From contig OZ022244.1 in NCBI GenBank assembly GCA_963978895.1, positions 28,591,144 to 28,655,143 on the forward strand: a stretch of 64,000 nucleotides of DNA. The letters are read 5' to 3'. The translations under genes and the position numbers were made by a program. A model generated the notes under the pieces. That model ran no database searches. It had not been told where the DNA came from and saw only the letters and a list, made by a program, of their open reading frames with translations. This stretch comes from Erpobdella octoculata (lineage: Eukaryota; Annelida; Clitellata; Hirudinida; Erpobdellidae). Of this stretch, positions 1 through 13,078 are shown in pieces (positions within the stretch are counted from its first letter, which is position 1; every line of letters begins with the position of its first letter).

Positions 1-1144
1 TTCTCGTTTTGGCACTAAACGACGCATTCTGGCACGTTTACCCATCACAGTTTGTTGCCTTCTCTTATCAAATGGACTTGTAAATTGTCATGAATAAAGC
101 AATGTATTATAAAGCATTGTATTATAAAGCAATGGATAAAGCAATGTATACACACTCCTTGCAGTTTTTAACATAAAGAAATTCAGATAAAAAATGTCTA
201 ACTGAGTTTATTTGAACAGTATATATCATATCTTCGCCTCAAATGACAACCGAGTCCAAAGTTAAGAAAATATGTTTGATTTCCTGCTAAAAAATAATTT
301 TAAAAAATTAAAAAATTCCAAATATCATGACAGATCGAAAGCTTACAGGTCTCAATACTTCTACCGTAATAAAAATCCTGATTTCTACACTAACTGAGCC
401 TCGGTTGACATGTAAATAATAGAACAAGCCTTATTAACTCCGATTCGATTACAATTTGTTTAATTATTATTATTATTCCAATCTTCATGTAATGAATCAC
501 ATGCATAACAATTCTACATCGACATTACAATCGGGAAAGAAAAAAAAACATACATGAGCATTTGAAAAGAGAGTAAACATCTAAATCTATGTAAGTTTAC
601 TAAGACTAAAGAAAGCAATGTAAAATAAGAAACACAAGAAATAAATGAATAACAGCCATCATTCGCACAAAATATGTCTTCACTCTTTGCGGTGACTTAT
701 ACGGAAAACGAATATAACTTGATCAGAGATACATTGCCAGTATTGGAATCACGCAGAATGTGTTGAGATATTGTAAATGTAAAGTCAAGTCTAACAAAAA
801 AATATACTTCGCGCAGGTACACAATTTACGGTACGAAGTCGTAAAGGCACAAATCTTTAAAGGAAGAAACGCATAATAACATGTCTTGGTTAAAAATAAC
901 TTGAGATTCAACAAATCCTGTATATATATAAAAATGGGAATGCCGTTCCGATAAAGATTGATTCGAATAAAACTAATTTTAATTGGATGCAACTTGAATA
1001 GAAAACAACATTATATAATATGTCCACAATATATATATATATAGTGATTGAACAAATGAGTACATTAATGAATGTCATGTCCTGAAATTTCCTGTATTCT
1101 TGCAACAAAAAAATGCTTCTTATATGTATCACAGATAAACTACA

Positions 1145-1263
<119 letters not shown>

Positions 1264-2106
1264 TCACAGTCATACATCTAGCTCCAGTCAGTCAGCCAGC
1301 GCTAATTGAGACATCTGGCATATCGATTAACTTCCAATCCAGAATCATCCAAAGACATGGTCTGCTTAATGAAGCGGGCATAGATATTTATGGAAGCAGA
1401 TATGTGTGTGTGGGGATGTGTGTGTGTTCCTAAAATTATTAAAATAAAATTATTAAATTATAATTACGCGCTAAAAATGTCGAACATGCTTGAATTTATT
1501 AGCGAGTTTATCGCTTTAACTATGACAGCCTTAATATAAATATAATTATAATTATTTTCTTTCATATAAAAAGAAGCCAGTTAAAAATAGCTAACAGGAA
1601 ACTGATATGAAATAAATGATTCGTGAACTTTTCTATACAAATTGATTAGACAAATTTGGATGGAAAACATAATAAATGATAACATCTTTTTTTTTTAAAT
1701 TAATTTGAATTGAAATGATTTTTCGAAAATGAAAACACCGATCAAATACAGAGACTGATTGAAAGAAAAAACTTGATAGAAAGAAAAGCATCAAAAAACA
1801 CTGGTTGAAAAATATACAGTTGAAAAATATACAGTTGAAAAATATTGTAGTAAAATGGACAGATCAAGGAAATGTTTGGTGATAAGATGCACATCGAAAA
1901 ACACTAGCTGTAAATAATTTAAAAGTTTTTTAAACAAAACATTAACCAATCAGCAATCGATCCATACAGACACATAAAAACACAAACAAACAAACATATA
2001 AAGTGTGCCTCGAAGAATTTCAAAACTCAGATATACTTAAAAACAGATCAAAATAATCAACTTCAAAAATTAGGGATAAGGCTCCTTTTCAATATTTGAA
2101 GAAGAC

Positions 2107-2185
2107 CACAATGTTCTCAACAATGTTCTCAACAGTGTTCTCAACAATGTTCTTAACAATGTTCTTAACAATGTTCTTAACAAAA
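2107..2185. repeat. 12-bp tandem repeat AATGTTCTCAAC
   Basis: Six to seven copies of a 12-bp unit with a C-to-T variant (AATGTTCTTAAC) in the later copies. The short open frame across it is a by-product of the repeat. Confidence 0.9.
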
Positions 2186-2321
2186 CCAGATTGGCCAGGA
2201 AGAGATGAGAGACCTGTCAGACTGCCACGCAAAATGGAATTTGGCACGCGGATTTTCTTTCAGAACAAGAGAAATTTTCAATGAAGGATTCAGCATTCGG
2301 TGATCTATGAAGCATAAATTT

Positions 2322-2415
2322 ATTGGTAGCAGTAGCAGTAGTATTAGCAGTAGCAGTAGTATTAGCAGTAGCAGTAGTATTAGCAGCAGTAGTAATATTA
2401 GTAGTAATAAAATAG
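2322..2415. repeat. AGC/AGT trinucleotide repeat
   Basis: Interrupted AGCAGT and AGTATT units over about 90 bp. Confidence 0.9.
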
Positions 2416-3369
2416 TAACAAAGTGATAAACAACATCGGAGATTATGTATGTTGATAATTATCATTATTATTATTATTATTATTGTCTATTTTATTAAAA
2501 AAAAATTACTAACCGGTGGCTCCTCCAACTTCAAAAAGACTGGCATAGCTTAGAAAGTAATCATCTCTGAATCTGTGTGATTAAATAAGCATACAACCAA
2601 TGAATCAAAAAAAATCAAAAAATATAATGTGGTAAATATCTATAACCACATAACCATATTGCCATATAACCGTAATCGAAACAAAACAATTAGAAACATA
2701 ACCGCTATCATAACCGTTTCAATCATCTGATAACTAGAATTTTATACAAATCATGAATACATAATTAGATTAAATATTATAATGACTTGTTGAACTGGAG
2801 AAGAACATCAGCCACGGAGGTTGAAGCGGTGATGTTGATGAACCTCGAGTGGAAGTCTGGATGATGGGAATGTACGAGGACCTGTCAATCATTATTATAT
2901 TTATATCATTATTATATTTATATCATTAATATATTTTTATCATTAATATGTTTATATCAACTCATAAATAAATTAACTATAAACAAATAAACTAAATTGA
3001 ATCTAATTTGTCTTAAATTTAATTGTTAAATAAATAATATATGAGCTCTGCTTTAAGGACCTTTCAATCATTAATATATTTATATCAACTCATAAAAAAA
3101 TTAACAATAAACAAATAAACTTCATTGAATATAGTTATCTTATATTTAATTGTTAAATAAAAATATATGAGTTCTGCTAGGAAAATGTTTGAAGATCTTT
3201 CAATCATTATATTTATATCAACTCAAATAAATAAACTATATTGAATATAATTATCTTATATTTAATTATTAAATAAATAATATATGAGTTCTGCTTTAAG
3301 GACCTTTCAATCCTTATATTTATATCAACTCATAAATGAATTAGCAATAAATAAATAAACTATATAAAC

Positions 3370-3575
3370 TATACTGGTTGCAGAGCGGTAGAGCGTTAGC
3401 CTGTCGATCGTTAGGTCGGCAGTTCAAACCTCGCCGGCGTCACCAGCGTAACTCCCTTAAGCAAGGAGTTCACTCGCATTTGCTAAAGGGGTAGGCGCCT
3501 ATAAATGGCTGCCTTTGCAAGTACCCTCCCTCTTTCGCTTTGAGCAAGACTTGTCTTGATAAGGAGTATGCTAAA
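3370..3575 (+). mobile_element. tRNA-derived SINE, copy 1
   Basis: The 5' part reads as a degenerate tRNA, with an A-box-like TTGCAGAGCGGTAGAGCG and a B-box-like GGCAGTTCAAACC. It is followed by a body containing AACTCCCTTAAGCAAGGAGTT, an imperfect palindrome. A second copy lies on the other strand near 48.9-49.1 kb. The shared head and body at two unlinked sites, and the internal Pol III promoter boxes, support a SINE rather than a functional tRNA. The 3' halves of the two copies differ. Confidence 0.75.
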
Positions 3576-4296
3576 TTAAGATAATTATCTGACATTTAAT
3601 TACAAAATTCTTCATTTTATATCGAAGGGACTTCAGCGCAATTTCTACTATTGCATTAAAAAGCTTAGCTTTCCTTTTCTTTTATAAATTTATAAATGCT
3701 TACGATTTAAAAATGAATTAGTCAATTTTACAATTTAAATTTAACAATATAAAAAAACATATTTTTTAAAAATACTTCTTGGCAACTCCGTACATTGTTG
3801 TTAATATTGGGCTAAAGGCTAAATGCAAACTAAATTTTAAATATCTTGTTAAACAGTCATTTGTTTTTCTTTTAATTATGTCAGTTTTACAATTTAATTG
3901 ACTAATATTACCGATATTTTAAATATATTATTACTCCCATTAAGCAGTAGCTGAGAGGCAAATATTTGTTTTGTACCTAAGAAACAAATATTAACCGCTA
4001 AGAAAATAAAACCTCCGGAATAACTTTTTAGCCAAAATCTAATGCAAAATCCCGAACTCTCTGCGTTCTCTTGTTTTCGTGTTTATTTTCCTCACCAGCC
4101 AGCCAAGATGTTTTATTAAACTGCCTTTTTAGAATCAGGTTTGCAAAAATGTGCTAAAAAGGATGGCTTAGAATATTACTAATTAATTTTTTTTTATTTT
4201 TAAGTTTTTTAAACGTTTTATTTATTTATATAAATAATACTTATTTGCCAAAGATACCAAAGCAACTCGCACAAAATGCCTTACACAGTCTTACAG
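3576..4296. other. RhoGAP 3' UTR and intergenic DNA
   Basis: On the minus strand, overlapping AATAAA signals occur about 75-80 nt beyond the RhoGAP stop (plus-strand TTTATTTATT near 4217-4227), so the 3' UTR may be short. I see nothing else here apart from AT-rich sequence. Confidence 0.5.
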
Positions 4297-7200
4297 CTAT
4301 TCCATTACAAATGTAAGATTAAATAATGAATTATTCACCATCTCCAAATTATTTTCAGGATCTTTCACTTCATTTTGTTTTGATCTTCTTTCAGCAGATC
4401 TTCCTGCTCTTTTTTTCTGGCAAATTAAAATTTTAATAACACCTTAACTATCATGAATAAAATCGATATTTATAGAAACAAATAATAATAAATGATTATA
4501 AAAATTAAATAAATAATCATAGTAATTAAATAATCATATAAATTAAAACATTACAAAAAAACCTTATCGGCAGCTTCCATTTCTTTCAGAGCATTGACAA
4601 CATTTTTCATTTCAGCAGACTTTACTATCTTCAACTAATGCAATAATTGATCAGAAAATTATTAGCTTAATAATGCAGCCTGATTATGCAGCTTAATTAT
4701 GCAGCTTAATTATGCAACCTAATTATGCAGCTTAATTATGCACCTTAATTAACAATAGCTGATAACACTGTGCACATACAAAAACACCTGAAGAGTCTCT
4801 AAAAATATTCTACTAGCACTTCATGAACATAAGGCTTATGTATCTTTATTGTACAACATTGAATTTCTACAATCAGATATTATAGATTCATTAAAATTTA
4901 TTAGTAATTATTTTTATTTTAAATATTTATCATAATTTTAATATAATTTATTTACTCTAAAAAAAAACTCATTTCAACGAACCTTGACACCTTTCTCCTT
5001 CTCGAGACTGAATTGACGAATTTGCTTCAGCAAAAGAGCCGGAACCTTTATTCGAAGACGGGTTAAATTAACGTAAATATTATCTGTTTAAATTAAATAA
5101 AAAATATATAAATTAATTAAATAAACAATAAACATCAGAAACAGTTGAATAAATATAAATTAATTTTTTCAAAACTTACAGCCCAAAGTTTATCGAAGTT
5201 AGAGAGAAAGAAGTGCGTGACCCCTATGAACTTGCCGATGCTATCCAGTTCGATACTCTGGCTCGAGATGTGCTTGGACGCCGAAGAAGATGAAGGCGGA
5301 TCCACGAGGAATATGGTTGGACCGATGGACATTGTCACGTTGTCCAGTCCCATCTTGTTTTCCGGGTGCTTGCAGATCTTATCGAGTAAGCCGAGCAGAA
5401 GCTGTGAGATGAGCGGAAAACATTGCAATAATATAACGTGTATAAGGTGTACCGATTCTTAGGTATCAACCGATTATTACGGGTCGATTATCTGAATCTT
5501 CTTGTTTCAAAATTATTTTTAACACGCCGAAACCGAATAGTATTTTGTGGGACTATCTCGAAAAATGAGAAGAGTTGTTAAATGTTTCCAAAGTTATTAA
5601 CTGCAAAATGCAAGAAATGCAGTAAACTTTATAAACTTGCAATAAGATTTTCAAATGAACGAGTTTTCACGAATTTTAACAACAATCGTGTTAATTTATT
5701 TTAACGTGACAGAAATTACCGGTATTTCCCGGAACCCACAAACGCCCGTGCTTAGTGGAAATCTTACCTGTAGGGTAGCCCGGTTGACATCGGGCAAAAG
5801 ACAAATCAAAGTCTGATATGCATGGAGTTTGACAGCTTCCTCTTTAATGCCTACGATAAATTTATTGAAAAATTACAAGTCTTTAAGTTTGAAATAAACT
5901 GCTATTAAGAATTAATTTGTGAGCTCAAAATAACATGCATGCAATTACAACAAACAGGTTATTGAAAAACCACTGAATGAAAACCAAATCGTGCAATCGG
6001 TGCAGTATAGATCATCAGTTACCGCAACAAAATCTCAATAAAAAACCAAGAGTTGTTTTATATTATTCTCGAAAGTAAATAACAACTAACTCAAAGCCTT
6101 GCAGAAAGCATCGAGATAGTTGAGAGTTAGAATCGGTGCCGGCAGATCTCGGAGAAACTGCTTCAAAAGGCCGCTCAAGTCGTGGGGCAGAAGGTATTGA
6201 AGGACGACCATGTAGTTGTCATCACTCTCCAAGGCTTGCACGGTTTCCTGTATCGGTAAGTAAGCACACGTCTAAGCAAGTGTCGTGAGCAAAAGAAAAA
6301 GAAAGTGAAAAAGAAAGTGAAAAAAAGGGAGAATTAAAACAAAGTCAAACAAACTTTAATTCTTGCTAACGATCCCGGTATCCTCAAAATTCCTTCTTCG
6401 TTCACGTGCCTTTCCAGCAGCGAGATAAGCTTAAAATAAACATTCATATAAAAAAACACATGAATAAAATATCACCGACCGTACGGCCGTTTAAAATAAA
6501 TATCTCACGTTTGAAACGAAAAGAGGAACCCTGAGATAAGCATTTTTCTTCAAATCTCTGTCGAGGAGTGCCTGGAGGGGCAGCCCGAAGACCCCCACAT
6601 CTGGAACATCATTATCATCACCATCACATCATTATCATCACCAATGAATTATTATTATTGTTATCATCACCATCACATCATTATCATTATCATCGCATCA
6701 TTATCATCACCATCACATCATTATCATCGCGATCACATCATTATCATCACCATCACATCATTATCATCCAGATCACATCATTATCATCACCATCACATCA
6801 TTATCATCGCCATTGCATCATTATCATTATCATAACCATCACATCATTATCATCACCATCACATCATCATCATCAACATCACATCATTATCATCCCCATC
6901 GCATCATTGAACACAATCGAAATAATCATCATAACAATTGTAATAGCAGGATCACTCTTCCCACCATTATAGGTTATTATAAAAAGTGCCATTTTAACTT
7001 TTCAAATTGAATCTTCTGATGTGTTATAACACATCAGTGAATTTCTATAAAAATTCAATATTTATCAATCACAATTTTTCAAAAAAATTCCACATCCCCC
7101 CACATTCCACCCTTCTACATATATCTGTTTTTTGGCCACATGCCAGACAAACCTTTTGGCTTCCTCTTGCTCTGAAGGCACTCGAATTTAATTCCGCCGG

Positions 7201-9071
7201 CAGTCCTGAATACGGTTAATATCTCGGTGTCTGCGAATGTCCTGAGCAGGAGGAGGTCGTTCGGGCCGAGGTGATGGACGAGGGTCGGAGAAACAAACGG
7301 GTCGCCGTCCCTGCAGTCGATTTCCACCCCGGAAAATGAAGACCTGAAAGCCTGGGGAGAAGAAAAAAAAAGAAGGATTTTAGCTGCAGCGTTCAATGAT
7401 CACGTGATTTTATAATTAATTAAATTGCCCTACTCTAAAATTACATTAAACATCTATTCTTTAAGAAAAATCTCTGGACCACTTTTCATTCCACTACCTC
7501 GCTCACTTGTAGGGCCACCCCTTTCCACTTATGCGGCTTTCCGATCTACAGGTCAACTTACTACCTCTGAGTTTTGAAGAGTGTGATCCACATAACAAAC
7601 TTCAAATACTATTTTATAAATAAATAAATATATGTAGTGTTGCTGATTTAATCTGCATTAAACTAATCATTTTCGAGTAATTTAATATTAATTTATAGCT
7701 TGTCGGGATGTATTTGAAGAAAATAAGTTTTAAATGCTTCAAGTTAATTAATTAATAAAGAAACAAGTTTTATCTGGTACTACTAACCCGATTATTTTTG
7801 TTTTCATTCTTTCCTGGTCTTACTGAAAAGTTAAACAAAGAAAAAACCACACATAAATAAATATAAGTATAAACAAAAATGTATGGCTCAAGCAAACACG
7901 GTGAAGTTAATATAAAGAATTTAATAAGACTTTATTAAGATTTAAAATTATTCATAAATTTTATCGAAAATGAAAACCTCTTAAAGCGTGCAATAAAAAA
8001 CTGACACATTCAAAAATTCAAAACAGTCATTATCAATGCACTTACATAGAACACTGGTGTCCTGATCGAACTCCATACTGTTGGGATTCGGAACAGAGAG
8101 ATGATTGGTGCCACCATCTTTCGCCTTCTCAAAACGCGTCTTCGGTAAGAAGTGAAATCAAAATTTACACTTTAAGTGATATTTCTCAACTGTTTTTTGT
8201 GTTATATTATTAAGAATATCATGAATTGTTAGTTGAGAGTGCACCTGACTGGCAGCCATATTAGATCACGGGTTCAATTATTGGAGCGGCACAAGCCTGG
8301 TCGACACAACCATCTTCCTTATATTTGAGACTGGTGAAATGAATACCAGCTTTTTAAACTAAAAATAATAATAAAGCTCAATAACATCCAGTGGCAGATA
8401 ACACCAGGTGACCCCACTTGCACAGAAACGTTCTTGGCGTGACGTTTCGATAAAATTGCACTCTAATGTCTTGACCTTTATAATTTAACCTTGAACTTGT
8501 AATAACCTTCAGCTTCAGGTCTCCGTCTTGCTGCTGGAGCTGAGAACCGGAAAGAATGGGATCTACGAATAGACTTCTGACATCGCCTCTGGCTCCTTTG
8601 TTCCTTTTCGAGCAAGTGTCATTCTGCAATTTGTAGGTGGTTCTTTGGCCATCGGTCATCACTGACTGGATAACGTCTTCCAACCATTGATCATCTACTT
8701 CTTCTTCGTCCTCGTTTTCTGCTGTGTTCTTTCTTTCTGTTTGTTTGTTTGTTTGTTCGTTTGTTTATTTATTAAATGTTTTACCTTCTTATTGTCCTCC
8801 TAACCGTTACTCAATTATTCAATTTTTAAATGCAGAAACTCAATTTAATAAGTACATCTGTTAAAAAGAAATTTATTAAAAAAAAAACTGAAACTGCTTT
8901 TACTTAAAGACATTTTCATGTCCTCCCAAAAACCTTTGCTTCTTTCAGACTCTGATAAATAAACAAATCCATTTTATAAAATAATAAAACACCACAACTT
9001 TTTTCATTGAAAAAACGCATCAAAATCTTCTTCTTACCGTCAACTTTTGTGGCAAAAAAAGGTAACTCCAT
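4297..9071 (-). CDS. RhoGAP protein, ARHGAP18/28/40 group, 13 exons
   Basis: GTPase-activating protein for Rho-family GTPases; it would act in the cytosol or at the cortex on actin and cell shape. Exons, 5' to 3': 9038-9071, 8507-8721, 8046-8139, 7562-7599 (tentative), 7153-7351, 6509-6600, 6355-6429, 6091-6247, 5768-5850, 5180-5401, 4983-5045, 4563-4628, 4297-4416. Phases are compatible throughout and the sum is 1458 nt (485 aa). The start ATG has A at -3, G at +4 and an in-frame TAA three codons upstream. The RhoGAP domain spans about residues 198-385: FGLPLQALLDRD, then GILRIPGS with the arginine finger at R240, then LLKQFLRDLPAPIL, then PDVNRATLQ, then HPENKMGLDNV. The pre-domain block ending SKRKPKDVGVFG and the post-domain LWAVPALLLKQIRQ match the ARHGAP18/28/40 layout as I know it. 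It is shorter than human ARHGAP18 (663 aa), mostly at the N-terminus. Exon 4 has a weak acceptor, and the donors of exons 2 (GTTATT) and 8 (GTTAGT) are weak. Which of the three vertebrate paralogues it equals cannot be said. Confidence 0.9.
6606..6906. repeat. CATCATTATCATCAC-type minisatellite in a RhoGAP intron
   Basis: About 20 imperfect copies of a 15-bp unit. It fills the intron between RhoGAP exons 5 and 6 right up to the exon 6 acceptor at 6601-6602. His/Ile-rich open frames across it are not genes. Confidence 0.95.
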
Positions 9072-11097
<2,026 letters not shown>

Positions 11098-11605
11098 TAC
11101 CCCTAGCCCATTTTTAATATAACTTAACAACTCCGACAATCGATCAAAACAAAAACCAATAAAATACTAAGCTATTATAATTAAAACGTTCAAATATATA
11201 TGTTAATATAATACCATCGGCAACAACTGTCAAATTTTAAAAGCACCGCATGCAAAGTTCGGAATGAATAGAAGGAAACGAATAATATTAATAACGTGCT
11301 CATTCAGTGTACGAGCCATCATCATCATAATCTGTATGTACATGGTGTGGAAGACTGTATGGATCATGTTGTCGTCGTCGTCGTCGTCGGCGATCTTGTG
11401 GCCACTGTCGCCACCGTCTCCGGGACGAAAGTAGCAGCTATGTTAGCAAGAGTGTAATTGTAATACCACCTAGATAGAAACTATAATAACAATATAATAT
11501 TTGTCTGTAGAGGCTAAAATATATTTTAAAAAAGTACAAAATAAAATAAAAATAACGAAACGTCATGTAAAACGCGCCCGCTGTAAGTACTTATGTACAG
11601 ATATA

Positions 11606-11630
11606 TAATACTGCAACGGTAAAGAACGTC
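11606..11630 (-). promoter_or_regulatory. miR-8/miR-200 target site with 3' supplementary pairing
   Basis: The minus strand has CAGTATTA, a perfect 8-mer for the miR-8/200b/200c/429 seed. Read on the plus strand, TAATACTG (11606-11613) is followed after four bases by GGTAAAGA (11618-11625), identical to nucleotides 12-19 of miR-8 as I know it, and then by ACGTC, which shares the terminal GTC. The pairing is therefore seed plus an 8-nt 3' block. It counts only if the ZEB transcript reaches this far. Confidence 0.65.
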
Positions 11631-12124
11631 AATTAGAGAAAACACGCATTAAGACTGAGTGGTATGAAATAACATAGAAAACATAAGATGAATAGCTGCG
11701 AATATCACTAAAAACTATGCATTGAATTTATTAATTTATTTACTTTTCAACAATGCTTGGAATAAAAAAAAACATAGGCTGCTTCGCTGAGTAAATCGTT
11801 TATACATACGATACTATCAAACACTGTTTTAGGTTATGAATAACTGAATTTCAAAGCATAAATTAAATGACAGAAGGTAGAGAGTGAAACGGAAAGAGAA
11901 AATGAGAGACAAAGAATGAAAGAAATAAGCACCAAACGAAAAACTCCACAATCATCAGTTGCATCAGCAGATAAGTGAGGGTACAAAAATGTGAAATTGA
12001 CATACAAACACACACATGAGAAAAATTGCAACGGTCGTAAGGCAACAAAGCTCGAAGTTTAACAAAAAAGAAACATTTTTTTAATTCAGAACAAAATATT
12101 GCACGAAATTCTGATCATTTTCAT

Positions 12125-12132
12125 TAATACTG
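12125..12132 (-). promoter_or_regulatory. miR-8/miR-200 8-mer seed site
   Basis: The minus strand reads CAGTATTA, about 750 nt after the ZEB stop codon. The plus strand continues with T, so the first nine nucleotides of miR-8 are complementary. No extended 3' pairing is seen. A weaker 7-mer-A1 match (AGTATTA) lies at 12693-12699. Confidence 0.6.
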
Positions 12133-12884
12133 TATTCTCGACTCTGAAAAAGCTACGAGAGCTATATCTATCTACGACCAAACCAATGAATTCAAACCGC
12201 TACGAAGAAGATGCCAAAGTAACAAAACGCAAATGCATGTTTTAAAAATGGCAGACGGATAGAAATGGTCGTTATACACGTAGAAAATAAAACCCGTTAA
12301 TAGAAGATAATATATAACAAAGCACCCAGCTGAATAGTTTTATAAGTCTAAACAAATGATAGCTTTCTTTATGTAAATGATAATAATTGTGTTTATGTAA
12401 ATGAGAATAACTTTCTTTTCTAATAACTAAACTAAATAAAAAATATTCAATTTAATAACTCAATGCTATATAGAGTTTTATACACTATAAAAACCTGTCA
12501 GCTATCAAGAAGAACCAGATTGAAACAAGAAATCAACTGAAAAGATATAATAAAAAAAAGAAAGAAGAAACTAAATCCAAAAGTAGTATCAGCTGGTGAC
12601 ACGTACGTACACATCTTCCGTACGTTCGTACAAGTACCAAAAATCTCAAAATATACAGTCAAACAAACACGGTAAACAGCCGATGTAATTAATAATACTT
12701 AATACAGTTACGCGTCTCAGCAGCGCATCGTTTCAGACAGTCTGGATTTATTCGAAAACAAAACAGAGTCCCCCGGCATCCATCAACGCAAGCGGATCCG
12801 TGCGGAAATACAATAACTAATTCTAATTACAAAACAACATTGCTACAATCGTGTCATGGCTCGTCATCATCGTCGTCGTCGTCG

Positions 12885-13078
12885 TCACAGCTTGTAGCCT
12901 CGGCAATGTTTCAGCTGGTTCTTGAGATGCTGACTGTAGGAGCCCGAGTGGGCGAAACTCTTGTTGCAATTCAGGCAGATGTACGGTCGCTCCCCGCTGT
13001 GGAGTCGCAGGTGCTCGTTCAGGTGGTGCTTGTGCTTGAACGCCTTGTCGCACTTGTCGCAGACGAACGGACGACGGC
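12885..13078 (-). CDS. ZEB exon 7: second and third C-terminal zinc fingers
   Basis: Begins after CATCCAG and completes the Gly codon of the HSGRRPF linker. It encodes [17 protein letters not shown] and [17 protein letters not shown], the closest matches in this gene to the vertebrate ZEB C-terminal cluster. It ends RGYKL and TGA. Directly after the stop there is a GAC/GAT run, open in another frame. Confidence 0.93.

Larger units (their letters stand above)
11100..12884 (-). other. Probable ZEB 3' UTR
   Basis: About 1.8 kb between the ZEB stop codon and the CT tract. On the minus strand an ATTAAA poly(A) signal occurs near 11112-11117, with AATAAA variants near 11727, 11735 and 12747, so short and long 3' UTRs are possible. 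It contains miR-8/200 seed matches (listed separately) and a CGTCGT run at about 11371-11390. I see no coding exon in it. The true 3' end is an inference. Confidence 0.5.

Noticed and set aside
8220..8300. tRNA-like segment with GACTGGCAGCC and GGGTTCAATTATTGG
   Set aside because: B-box-like sequence only; no cloverleaf can be formed. At best a decayed SINE piece.
11560..11640. A miR-8 gene on the plus strand, since the sequence resembles mature miR-8
   Set aside because: Nucleotides 9-11 differ and one base is inserted, which the highly conserved miR-8 would not tolerate, and I see no opposite arm that could form the hairpin. A target site on the ZEB strand explains it better. Folding of 11540-11660 would settle it.
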